From Algoriphagus mannitolivorans DSM 15301 (GTDB lineage: Bacteria > Bacteroidota > Bacteroidia > Cytophagales > Cyclobacteriaceae): a stretch of DNA of 64,000 nt. Under the pieces are notes generated by a model. It saw only the letters and a list, made by a program, of their open reading frames with translations, was not told where the DNA came from and made no database searches. Positions within the stretch are counted from its first letter, which is position 1. The number at the start of each line of letters is the position of its first letter. Below are positions 55,011-63,430 of the stretch, one piece after another. Both the position numbers and the translations under genes were made by a program. The stretch is from positions 186,001 to 250,000 of the forward strand of contig NZ_AUBV01000001.1 in the NCBI RefSeq assembly GCF_000429425.1. The letters are read 5' to 3'.

Positions 55011-55048
55011 AACCCCAAATTCAATCCATTTTGGACTGTTTTGGGGTT
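55011..55048. repeat. Hairpin in the DUF4097 leader
   Basis: AACCCCAAA (55011-55019) and TTTGGGGTT (55040-55048) pair perfectly over 9 bp, with a nested TCCA/TGGA stem in the loop. On the minus strand it is followed by TTTTTGCG. It sits between dyad site 3 and the gene start and could act as a leader attenuator. Confidence 0.6.
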
Positions 55049-55064
55049 CTTTATTATAAATACT

Positions 55065-55089
55065 CGGACAACTTTGTTCGCATGCGGTC
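55065..55089. promoter_or_regulatory. Shared dyad site 3 (upstream of DUF4097-FtsX operon)
   Basis: CGGACAACTTTGTTCG followed after 4 bp by CGGTC, the same layout as sites 1 and 2. It lies 99 bp from the DUF4097 start. The rest of the 336-bp gap to the divergent receptor gene holds the promoter of the latter. Confidence 0.7.
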
Positions 55090-55263
55090 AATTCCCTGTT
55101 AGAATTATGATTAAGAAAAAGGTATGTAATGGATTTTGTTCCAAACAAGTTTTCATAGATTTTGAGGAAATAAAAAAACAAGAATAGGTGAAAAGGGGAA
55201 AACCATGACCTAATTATATATCTGTCTTTTTAATTTTTCGTTTATAAGTTTCTCATTCTTTGG

Positions 55264-55271
55264 TACCTTTG
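55264..55271 (+). promoter_or_regulatory. Bacteroidota-type -7 element of the receptor gene
   Basis: TACCTTTG matches TAnnTTTG exactly. The -33 position (20 nt upstream) reads TTT rather than TTG. The predicted leader to the ATG at 55303 is about 25 nt. Confidence 0.55.
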
Positions 55272-55302
55272 CTATCTGCTAAACCAACAAACCCAAGTAA
55301 CA

Positions 55303-57183
55303 ATGAGCTGGAAAATCTTTTCCAATGCATTTTTATTGTTTTTTTCAATTTCATCGCTTTCAATTGCACAGCGAATCTCGGGTTCCTCAACCTTTCAGAT
55401 TTTAGACAATATTGAAGAAAGGATTTTTGCCATTGATCAGCTGGAGTTCTACGAGGACTCCAGTAACACCCTTGATTTTCAAGATATTATTCAAGCTGGA
55501 TTTCAGGATAATTTTCGCATCAATCCAGATTTTGACAAAAGGCGCTTTGATATAAGTCATACTTATTGGGTCAAACTTTCCATAGAAAATGACCCCAATA
55601 GCACCAAAAAATGGTTGCTTGAATTTTACGATCAAAGTATTGATTCGCTCACGGCCTTTTTACCCACTCCACAGGGAAATTATCAACAAATAAACTTAGG
55701 AGATGCCCTTCCATTTGGCTCAAGGGAATTCATTCACAAAAATTTCGAGTTGGGAATTGCCAACGATAAAGTGGGCATTTCCAATTATTATTTCAAAATA
55801 AGGTCTTCTCAAAAAGCCGACATACGCATCGCAGTTCGGTCGGTGAATCGCTTCGTTCATTATGCTTTGAGTGAATATTTTGCCTATGGGATATTCTATG
55901 GCATGATTGTCATTATTGCTCTTTATAATCTGCTGATCTATTCAGCCATCCGAGAGATTAAGTATCTCTTTTATACTTTCTATCTTGTCAGTGTTGGGAT
56001 TTATGCAATGTGCGTCGACGGTATTGCCTTTCAATACCTCTGGCCAAATCATCCGCAATTAAACCAGTTTGCCAATGGGATTTTCAGCTATTCCATCGTC
56101 TTATGGGCCATCCTTTTTTCTATCAAATTTCTTAATACCAAAAACCGGTCCTTCACCATTCATAGAATCTTGCAGATCATATTAGGGCTTAAAACAACCT
56201 TATTCCTTGGTGGCTTTTTGGTAGATCAAAAGCTTTTCGAAATTAGATTCTACGATGTAATCCCCTTCTTTTTCATTTTTGTAGCCAGTATTCATATTTG
56301 GACCAAGGGATACAAAGTGGCTAGATTCTTTGTGGTGGCCTATGGGGTACTTTTTATAGGGGTAGCCATTAAAGCCCTAGTCAATGCCGCAATCATCCCA
56401 CATCAAACCCTTCTTTACTACAGTCTTCATATCGCTTTCCTTTTGGAAATTCTCCTGTTGACATTTGCTTTGGCAGACCGGGTAAAAATCCTCAAGGATA
56501 ACCGTGATCGGGCTTTACGAAGAACTATCCGACAAATCGAAACTAATGCTGAGTTAAAAGACAAAGTCAATAAAGAGCTTGAACAAAAGGTAAAGGAAAG
56601 AACCAAAGAATTAGAACAAAAAAACCTCCTTTTGGAAGAGTATGCGCGACAAGTGAGCGAAAGAGACGAAGAAATCAAGCGAATAAACTCCTTGCTTGAC
56701 AGAGACAATTACACACTAAAAAGCCGAATTCGAGAATCCTTTCAGGCTAGATTGAGCAACAAACTCTTGACTTTTGAGGAGTTTCAAAAAATTTTCCCGG
56801 ATCAATCCGCATGTATGCGCTATTTAGAGGAAGCAAAATGGGGACGAGGTTTTGAATGCCGTCAATGTGGGAATACAAAATATTCAAAAGGCCCAAAGCT
56901 CTTCACTAAGAGATGCAGTCGCTGTGGCCACATTGACTCGGTGACTGCCGGGACTATATTTCACGGAGTTAAATTCCCTTTGGAAAAAGCCTTTTACATT
57001 GCCTACAATTCCATTTCCAAAAATGAAAAACTGACATTGGAGCAAATGGCAAGTTTGCTGGATTTGAGAAAAAATACCGTGTGGGCTTTCCGTAAAAAAG
57101 TAATTACCAGCCTAAAATATCAAGACCTATCCCAACCCAACTGGGACGATTTATTGGCTCTTCAAGAGTTTCCCTCCAATTAA
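55303..57183 (+). CDS. 7TM-DISM receptor fused to IS1595-type zinc-ribbon/HTH domain
   Basis: A 626-residue protein, with parts in this order. A signal peptide (about 1-22). A periplasmic jelly-roll domain of 7TMR-DISMED2 type (about 35-180; HTYWVKLSIEN and SNYYFKIRSS). Seven membrane helices of the 7TMR-DISM_7TM type (about 190-395; starts EYFAYGIFYGMIVIIALYNL). A cytoplasmic coiled coil (about 400-475; ELEQKVKERTKELEQKN). A C-terminal zinc ribbon with Cys519, Cys522, Cys538 and Cys541, then FHGVKFPLEKAFYIAYNS and an HTH-like LTLEQMASLLDLRKNTVW. The last part matches the Zn_Tnp_IS1595 region that precedes the DDE domain in IS1595/ISXO2 transposases; the DDE domain itself is absent. The natural reading is a one-component membrane sensor that binds DNA. 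It is followed by a SusC/SusD locus. Confidence 0.88.
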   Translation: MSWKIFSNAFLLFFSISSLSIAQRISGSSTFQILDNIEERIFAIDQLEFYEDSSNTLDFQDIIQAGFQDNFRINPDFDKRRFDISHTYWVKLSIENDPNSTKKWLLEFYDQSIDSLTAFLPTPQGNYQQINLGDALPFGSREFIHKNFELGIANDKVGISNYYFKIRSSQKADIRIAVRSVNRFVHYALSEYFAYGIFYGMIVIIALYNLLIYSAIREIKYLFYTFYLVSVGIYAMCVDGIAFQYLWPNHPQLNQFANGIFSYSIVLWAILFSIKFLNTKNRSFTIHRILQIILGLKTTLFLGGFLVDQKLFEIRFYDVIPFFFIFVASIHIWTKGYKVARFFVVAYGVLFIGVAIKALVNAAIIPHQTLLYYSLHIAFLLEILLLTFALADRVKILKDNRDRALRRTIRQIETNAELKDKVNKELEQKVKERTKELEQKNLLLEEYARQVSERDEEIKRINSLLDRDNYTLKSRIRESFQARLSNKLLTFEEFQKIFPDQSACMRYLEEAKWGRGFECRQCGNTKYSKGPKLFTKRCSRCGHIDSVTAGTIFHGVKFPLEKAFYIAYNSISKNEKLTLEQMASLLDLRKNTVWAFRKKVITSLKYQDLSQPNWDDLLALQEFPSN

Positions 57184-57487
57184 AACCCTCAGCCAGAAAA
57201 CAATTGAGACGGCTGTTTACACTATTTCTGGACCTTTAGAATTCCTATTAGTATCCAACAGGGACAAATTATCCTTAAAACCATTCTTGGTGGATAAATG
57301 CGGCCATTTTTTGAAAACAAATCGGGAAATTCTATATAAAAACAAGCTGTAAAGCTCTGTTTTTATCTCATAAAGGTCTTTGAAAAATCGTGCTTCTTTG
57401 TTCGCTTTTTTAGATTTCGAGCTTAGTTATCGGAAACGCCGAAAACTACAGAAAAACTATTTAGTCAAAACCCAAAACCCCTTTCTT
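57184..57487. other. 304-bp gap between receptor and susC-like genes
   Basis: No terminator, gene or clear repeat. It must hold the SusC promoter, unless the receptor and transporter are co-transcribed. TTTG-containing segments occur near 57396 but no exact consensus promoter was found. Confidence 0.5.
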
Positions 57488-60400
57488 ATGAAGTTGCCTT
57501 TACGCTCGAGTATTAAGGCATGGAAGATAGAGATCAGTTCTCTGTCCCGCTTTTCCATGATGACGACACTGCTGTTTTTGGCCGTTTCATTTGCGGCTTT
57601 TGCCCAATCCGTTCAAGTCAGCGGAAAAATCCTTGATTCGACCGGCTTTGGTCTACCAGGAGTTACAGTCCTAGAAAAAGGTACCACCACTGGCACCGTC
57701 ACCGATGTGAACGGTAACTACAACATCAATGTCAGTTCGTCAAGAGCTATTTTGGTTTACTCCTTTGTAGGGTATGAACTCCAGGAAGTCTTAGTCGGAA
57801 ATCAAACCACCATTAACCTCACCTTAAAGGAATCCATTGGGGCCTTGGACGAAGTTTTGGTAATTGGTTATGGTACCCAAAAAGAAAAAGAACTGACTTC
57901 TGCCATTACCACGCTAAGGACAGAAGACATCATCAAAACCCCTGCTCCAAACGCCATGCAATCCCTTCAGGGTAGAGTAGCAGGTGTTCAGATCGTCAGC
58001 AATGGAGCCCCGGGAGCTTCTCCAACCGTTAGGGTTCGTGGGGTAGGATCTTTTGAAGGCAATGCCGCTCCTCTTTATGTGGTGGATGGAATGTTCTTCG
58101 ACAACATTGATTTCTTAAACCCAAATGACATCGAAAACATCTCGGTTCTGAAGGATGCTTCTGCTGCTGCTATCTATGGTGTTCGTGCCTCTAATGGTGT
58201 CATTTTGGTCACCACCAAATCTGGAGGATTTGATCAGCGTCCGGAGGTTATTTACGATGGCTATTTTGGGATGCAAAACCCTCAAAATGTGCTGAAAATG
58301 GCAAACTCTCAGCAATTCTCCCAGTACATCCGTGAGACTGGTTCCGCTGCAGACATCGCTTTTTTGGAAAACTCCATCCAACGATATGGCAGAAGCCGAA
58401 TTGACCCGAGCATCCCCAATGTCAACACAGACTGGTATGCGGAGATCATGAGCCCAGCTTCCATCCAGAACCACAACCTTTCCTTTAATGGTGGGTCTTC
58501 CAAAACCAGATATTCAATCGGCGGAAGCTACTTCTCTCAGGATGGTTTGCAGGATGAAATTAGAAACGAATACAAAAGAATGAACCTCCGCGCCAAATTG
58601 GACACAGAGGTAAAAGATTGGTTGACTGTTGGGGGTAATTTCAACTTCGCGGTAGCCCGTCAATATGTAGGTGAGGACGCAGCTTGGTTCAGAGCCTATT
58701 TTGCGGTTCCTATCATCCCCGTTTACGATGAGCTGAATACCCCAGCAAATCCTATAAAACTTTCCAATGCGCAGCAAGTTGGATACCGAGGAAGCCAAAA
58801 CCCATTTTATCCCCTTCTCTATTCGGACAACCGAAATAATGTGGCCAAAGTGACCGGAAATATCTATGGTGACCTCAATATTATTCCGGACCGTTTGGAC
58901 TTCCGGACTTCTTACAATTACAGCTTGGCCTTGGTCAATTCCCGAAATGTCAACTTTGCCTACAATGATGGGGTGACAGAATCCCAATCTTCTTTAAGAA
59001 GGCTGAATCAGGCCAGTTTCAACCAAATCGTCGATAACTATTTCACCTACAAAAACATCTGGGGAAATCACATGTTGACTGTGACGGCCGGACAATCCTT
59101 CCGAAGTGAATACTCAGAGGTTCTTTTTGCCCGTGGTATCGGATTGAGCCCAAATCCAACTTGGGATAACGAAGAGTTCTGGTACCTGTCCAATTCCCAA
59201 AATTTTGATCTAGACGGAATTGGTGATGCGAATGGAAATACCATCAATTCTCAGCTCAATTACCTCTCTTTCTTTGGAAGAGTGGCTTACAATTTTGACG
59301 AAAAATATCTCTTGTATGGCACTTACCGAAGAGATGGCAACAACAAGTTCCAGCAAAAATGGGGTGATTTCTTCACCATCGGTGCCGGTTGGGTTGTGAC
59401 CGAGGAAGAGTTCTTCGGACTAGACGCAATCAACTTCTTAAAGCTGAGAGCTTCATGGGGTCAACTTGGAAATGACGGAATCCGTCCATCCATCGGTTCT
59501 CCTACTCTACAGGAAACCACCACCGCACTTGGAGACATCCGATTCATCGGCAGAAGACTTAACCCTACTTATGATTTGATCGACCGTTGGGAAACCACCG
59601 TGGAGAAAAACTTCGGGCTTAATTCTAAGCTTCTTGAAAACCGCCTTTCCATCGATGCAGATTATTTCATTCGTGACACCAAAAACTTGGCAGTAAGCAT
59701 TATTCCTCCAGTTTTCCGGTCTACTGAAAGAAGAAGTGTCGGTGCGATCAGAAACCAAGGTTTTGAATTGAATCTTACGTGGTCAGACAAAATCGGAAAC
59801 GACTTCTCTTACTTTATCGGAGGAAATTTTGCTACGCTAAAAAACACGGTCCAAAGCCTTGGAGGTCCTACAAGTCTGGATGCAGGTTCTGCTGAGTTTA
59901 GACAGAGATCCATCATCGGACAGCCTTATCAAGCATTTTTTGGGTATGAAACCTTGGGTGTTTTCCAGAACGAAGCCATGATTCAAAACAGTGGTTATAC
60001 TCAAGAATTTATTGCGGAGAAAAATTTGGTACCTGGAGACTTAATCTTTAAAGACCAAAATGGAGACGGAGTCATCAACGACTTGGACAGAGTTGTTTTA
60101 GGTTCTTTCCTTCCTAAGTTGACTTATGGAGCAAACCTAGGATTCTCTTGGAGAGATTTGGAATTCTCCACCTTGATTCAGGGACAGAATGGCCATAAAA
60201 TCCTCAATAGAAAGCGTGGAGAAATCATTTTCACCAATGACACCAATATAGACGCTGACTTGGCCACCAATCTTTGGAGAGGTGAAGGCACTTCCAACAA
60301 GTATCCTTCAGCCGTTGGTTTGAGAAAAGGTTGGAACCAAAGCTTTAGCGACTATTTCGTAGAAGATGGTTCCTATTTCCGGATCCAAAACGTGCAAGTT

Positions 60401-60583
60401 GCTTACACTTTCCGAAACATGTTTGATGGAAAAATGCCAGCTACTCGCCTGACTTTCACAGCAGAGCGACCTTTGACCATATTCAACTACAATGGTTTCA
60501 ACCCTGAAGTTGCAAATGGAATTGACCGGCAGACTTATCCAATCCCGGCAGTTTACACCTTAGGCCTCAATGTCAAGTTTTAA
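57488..60583 (+). CDS. SusC/RagA-family TonB-dependent transporter
   Basis: A 1031-residue outer-membrane protein. It has a long signal peptide (about 1-40), a carboxypeptidase-D-like domain (about 43-120; VQVSGKILDSTGFGLPGVTV), a TonB-box region (ALDEVLVIGYGTQ), a plug with SVLKDASAAAIYGVRASNG and a barrel ending in a terminal Phe. The frame runs 108 bp further upstream from a TTG, but the signal peptide begins at this ATG. It imports an unknown glycan with the SusD protein that follows 21 bp later. Confidence 0.95.
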   Translation: MKLPLRSSIKAWKIEISSLSRFSMMTTLLFLAVSFAAFAQSVQVSGKILDSTGFGLPGVTVLEKGTTTGTVTDVNGNYNINVSSSRAILVYSFVGYELQEVLVGNQTTINLTLKESIGALDEVLVIGYGTQKEKELTSAITTLRTEDIIKTPAPNAMQSLQGRVAGVQIVSNGAPGASPTVRVRGVGSFEGNAAPLYVVDGMFFDNIDFLNPNDIENISVLKDASAAAIYGVRASNGVILVTTKSGGFDQRPEVIYDGYFGMQNPQNVLKMANSQQFSQYIRETGSAADIAFLENSIQRYGRSRIDPSIPNVNTDWYAEIMSPASIQNHNLSFNGGSSKTRYSIGGSYFSQDGLQDEIRNEYKRMNLRAKLDTEVKDWLTVGGNFNFAVARQYVGEDAAWFRAYFAVPIIPVYDELNTPANPIKLSNAQQVGYRGSQNPFYPLLYSDNRNNVAKVTGNIYGDLNIIPDRLDFRTSYNYSLALVNSRNVNFAYNDGVTESQSSLRRLNQASFNQIVDNYFTYKNIWGNHMLTVTAGQSFRSEYSEVLFARGIGLSPNPTWDNEEFWYLSNSQNFDLDGIGDANGNTINSQLNYLSFFGRVAYNFDEKYLLYGTYRRDGNNKFQQKWGDFFTIGAGWVVTEEEFFGLDAINFLKLRASWGQLGNDGIRPSIGSPTLQETTTALGDIRFIGRRLNPTYDLIDRWETTVEKNFGLNSKLLENRLSIDADYFIRDTKNLAVSIIPPVFRSTERRSVGAIRNQGFELNLTWSDKIGNDFSYFIGGNFATLKNTVQSLGGPTSLDAGSAEFRQRSIIGQPYQAFFGYETLGVFQNEAMIQNSGYTQEFIAEKNLVPGDLIFKDQNGDGVINDLDRVVLGSFLPKLTYGANLGFSWRDLEFSTLIQGQNGHKILNRKRGEIIFTNDTNIDADLATNLWRGEGTSNKYPSAVGLRKGWNQSFSDYFVEDGSYFRIQNVQVAYTFRNMFDGKMPATRLTFTAERPLTIFNYNGFNPEVANGIDRQTYPIPAVYTLGLNVKF

Positions 60584-60604
60584 TCCCAAAACAACCGAGA
60601 ACTC

Positions 60605-62137
60605 ATGAAAATTTTCAATAAACTATCAATTCTGGCTTTGTCATCGGCATTTATCCTTCCGATGGCTTGTACCGGACTGTTGGATGACCCCTTGGAAAAC
60701 GTCCAAAGAGTCGAAGAGACTGATTATACCAAGAGTGAAAACATGATGCTTCTGGTCTATGGAGCCTATGCACAGCTCAATGACCTGCAATGGGAGACCT
60801 TTCCTACCATTGCCTTGAGAGGAGATGATGTCAATCCTGCGGGCGATCAACAACCTTTGATCCAAACAGATTTGTTTAACTACGATCGAAATTTCTGGCT
60901 TTATAACTCTACCTGGCTAAATCTCTATTCTGATATTATCTATTGGCATGGAGCAATGGAGGAATTGAAGAAATACCAGGATGCCGGAGCAAGCGCAACC
61001 TTGACCAATCAATATATCGCGGAAATAAAAGTGATGCGGGCATTTGAACTTATTCAGCTTGCTAGACTTTGGAGTGATATACTGATTCCCACTTCTTCTC
61101 AACCTAGGGACTTGTACAATGTGGAACTCTCCAAATTTGAGGATGTGATGAAACACATTTCAGCACAAATGGATGAGGCAATTCCTAATCTTGCAACGGT
61201 ACGACCAAATCAGAGAACGGATATACCTGGTGGAATTACCCGATACACTGCTTTAGCGGTGAAGGCAATGGCAAATCTTGAAATAAAAAATTATCAGGCT
61301 GTTGCTAATGCTACCGGAGAAATTATCTCAAATGGCAACTTCTCTCTTTTGGATGACTACTATCAATTGTTCAAAATTCCCGGAAAACTAAGCAGCGAAA
61401 GTTTGATGGAATTGCAGTATTCAGACTATGGTACTGCCACAGGAACAGCCAACAGATACTTGTGGGATTTCTTTGGACCTGCCAGCTGGACTCCTGCAGT
61501 ATCGGGTGCTGGGGGAGGTTGGGGCTTCTGGGAGCCTTCCGCCACTTACGTGAAATTCATGTTGAAGCGAGGTGAGCGTGAAAGATTGGAGGCAACCGTC
61601 CTATTTACTCCAGATGGTATTGCACAGATCAAATCTGACCCTGAGTTTTCGACTCTTCCGAGCTGGGTGACAAATGTTTCCAAAGACGGTGACATTTTCA
61701 ACAACCACCCGAGATACAAATTCCTTAGCGGTAAATTCTACCTTCCTTCCAAGCAACTGACTCCAGGAAGATTCACTTATGGAGAAAATAAAAACTTCTC
61801 TGTAATCCGATACTCTGAGGTTCTTTTGATGCACGCAGAGGCATTGACGAGCGGAGCAACCAGCAACGTGATGAGTGCCACCGAAGCGGTGAATACCGTA
61901 AGAAACCGAGTAGGAATGGCACCACTTTCAACCGTAACATTGGATACTGTTTTGGATGAAAAGTTTGCTGAATTTGCTACTGAGTGGGGAATTCGATTCT
62001 TTGACTTGGTACGCCATGGAAAAACAGCTCCGCTAAGCTACGAGGGCCGTACTTACACAGATTCAGACCGGTTCTTGCCATATCCATTGGAGCAGCAAGA
62101 TATTCTCCCACAATTGAAGGCTGCTTCAAGACCTTAA
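60605..62137 (+). CDS. SusD/RagB-family surface glycan-binding lipoprotein
   Basis: A 510-residue lipoprotein (lipobox PMACT, Cys22). The SusD N-terminal region includes YGAYAQLNDLQWE and the helix EIKVMRAFELIQLARLW, both standard. The C-terminal RagB part has VIRYSEVLLMHAEAL and EWGIRFFDLVRHG, with the closing LPYPLEQQDI. It is the lid on the preceding SusC transporter. Confidence 0.95.
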   Translation: MKIFNKLSILALSSAFILPMACTGLLDDPLENVQRVEETDYTKSENMMLLVYGAYAQLNDLQWETFPTIALRGDDVNPAGDQQPLIQTDLFNYDRNFWLYNSTWLNLYSDIIYWHGAMEELKKYQDAGASATLTNQYIAEIKVMRAFELIQLARLWSDILIPTSSQPRDLYNVELSKFEDVMKHISAQMDEAIPNLATVRPNQRTDIPGGITRYTALAVKAMANLEIKNYQAVANATGEIISNGNFSLLDDYYQLFKIPGKLSSESLMELQYSDYGTATGTANRYLWDFFGPASWTPAVSGAGGGWGFWEPSATYVKFMLKRGERERLEATVLFTPDGIAQIKSDPEFSTLPSWVTNVSKDGDIFNNHPRYKFLSGKFYLPSKQLTPGRFTYGENKNFSVIRYSEVLLMHAEALTSGATSNVMSATEAVNTVRNRVGMAPLSTVTLDTVLDEKFAEFATEWGIRFFDLVRHGKTAPLSYEGRTYTDSDRFLPYPLEQQDILPQLKAASRP

Positions 62138-62163
62138 TCCTTATTCATTCAAGCCCAAAAGCC

Positions 62164-62227
62164 ATGAAATCTCGCCATAGAAAGGACCTTTCTCCAAGCC
62201 TTGAGAATCCCCCAAGCGAGATTTCAT
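62164..62227. repeat. 12-bp inverted repeat in the susD-LamG gap
   Basis: ATGAAATCTCGC (62164-62175) and GCGAGATTTCAT (62216-62227) are perfect complements with a 40-nt spacer that itself contains the palindrome GAAAGGACCTTTC. There is no T run, so it is more likely an mRNA stability or processing element within the operon than a terminator. Confidence 0.75.
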
Positions 62228-62250
62228 CTGACCTCTAAAATTTTAAAAAG

Positions 62251-63345
62251 ATGAAATACAACTCATATTTTCTTCTTGCATGTTTAGCCATGCTAAACTT
62301 TGCTTGTAAGGACGGTTATATCGACGAGATTAGCCCGGTAGCTCCCGGAGCAGACGTCAATGCCCCGGAAGTCAACGTAATTTTCCCTGCGGAAGGCACC
62401 AAAATCAGAGTCACAGAAAATATAACCTCCATCAATATCCGGTTTGAGGTAAAAGACGACATTGAAATCGGTAACATTAAGGTATTGTTGGACGGAAAAG
62501 AAATCGGATCCTATTCTGAATTTAAAGATTATCGACGTGCATTGGTTACCCATCCTTATTCCCAATTGGGCAATGGAACTCACGTGCTAAATGTGACGGC
62601 AACAGATCTTTCCGGTAAAACCACTGAGCAAACAATCAATTTTGAAAAGTCTGCGCCATATCAGCCAAAATATGATGGAGAAGTCTTCTATGCCCCTTTT
62701 GACGGAGAAAACCTTGAACTCATCACCTTGAAAGAAGCTACTTTAGTGGGATCCCCTGGATTCACCCTAAGCAGGATAGCTGGCACTAATGCTTATGCCG
62801 GCGCGACAGGAGCCTATCTTACTTTCCCTACGGCAGGTTTGCTTCATAAGGAATTCAGTGCAGCCTTTTGGTATAAAATTAATCCTTCCCCAGACCGTGC
62901 TGGTATATTGGTAATCGGTCCTCCGGATACAGCCAATCCGAATTCCCAAAACAACCGAACTTCTGGATTCAGGTTGTTTAGAGAAGGCTCCGCCACTAGA
63001 CAAACTTTCAAACTCAATGTTGGTAATGGTGCAGCCGATTCTTGGTTTGACGGCGGAAATGCCGCTTCCATAAACCCTACTACCAATACTGATTGGATTC
63101 ATATTGCTTTCACCATATCGGACAAAGAAGCTGCTGTCTATATCGATGGTCAATTAGTATCGAAAGGATCATTTTTAGGAGTAGATTGGAAGGATTGCGA
63201 CATTCTTTCCATAATGTCTGGCGCGCCAAGATTTGCAGGTTGGAACCACCTTTCCGATCGAAGTTTTATGGATGAGTTGAGAATTTTCAACAAAGCTTTG
63301 ACTCAGGAACAGATCCAAAATATCATTGCTGACGAAAAACCATAA
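62251..63345 (+). CDS. LamG/concanavalin-like lipoprotein (surface glycan-binding candidate)
   Basis: A 364-residue lipoprotein (lipobox NFACK, Cys19). An N-terminal Ig-like domain (about 35-130; PEVNVIFPAEGTKIRV and LNVTATDLSGKTTE) is followed by a LamG/concanavalin-like jelly roll (about 145-360; FYAPFDGENLELI, EFSAAFWYKINPS, IHIAFTISDKEAAVYIDGQL and FMDELRIFNKALTQEQI). Located after SusD, it probably acts as a surface glycan-binding protein for the locus (inference). No catalytic residues can be seen. Confidence 0.88.
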   Translation: MKYNSYFLLACLAMLNFACKDGYIDEISPVAPGADVNAPEVNVIFPAEGTKIRVTENITSINIRFEVKDDIEIGNIKVLLDGKEIGSYSEFKDYRRALVTHPYSQLGNGTHVLNVTATDLSGKTTEQTINFEKSAPYQPKYDGEVFYAPFDGENLELITLKEATLVGSPGFTLSRIAGTNAYAGATGAYLTFPTAGLLHKEFSAAFWYKINPSPDRAGILVIGPPDTANPNSQNNRTSGFRLFREGSATRQTFKLNVGNGAADSWFDGGNAASINPTTNTDWIHIAFTISDKEAAVYIDGQLVSKGSFLGVDWKDCDILSIMSGAPRFAGWNHLSDRSFMDELRIFNKALTQEQIQNIIADEKP

Positions 63346-63430
63346 TTATCAATTCAGCCGGAGTTGTCTATTTTGATACCTTTTCAGGGGAATTCAAAGC
63401 TGACAATTTCGGCTTTTGACTATTTATATA

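Noticed and set aside
57391..57406. CGTGCTTCTTTGTTCG upstream of the second susC gene, similar to the FtsX dyad
   Set aside because: Only the right half matches; the left half lacks GGACA and the third CGG block is absent, so it is probably chance.
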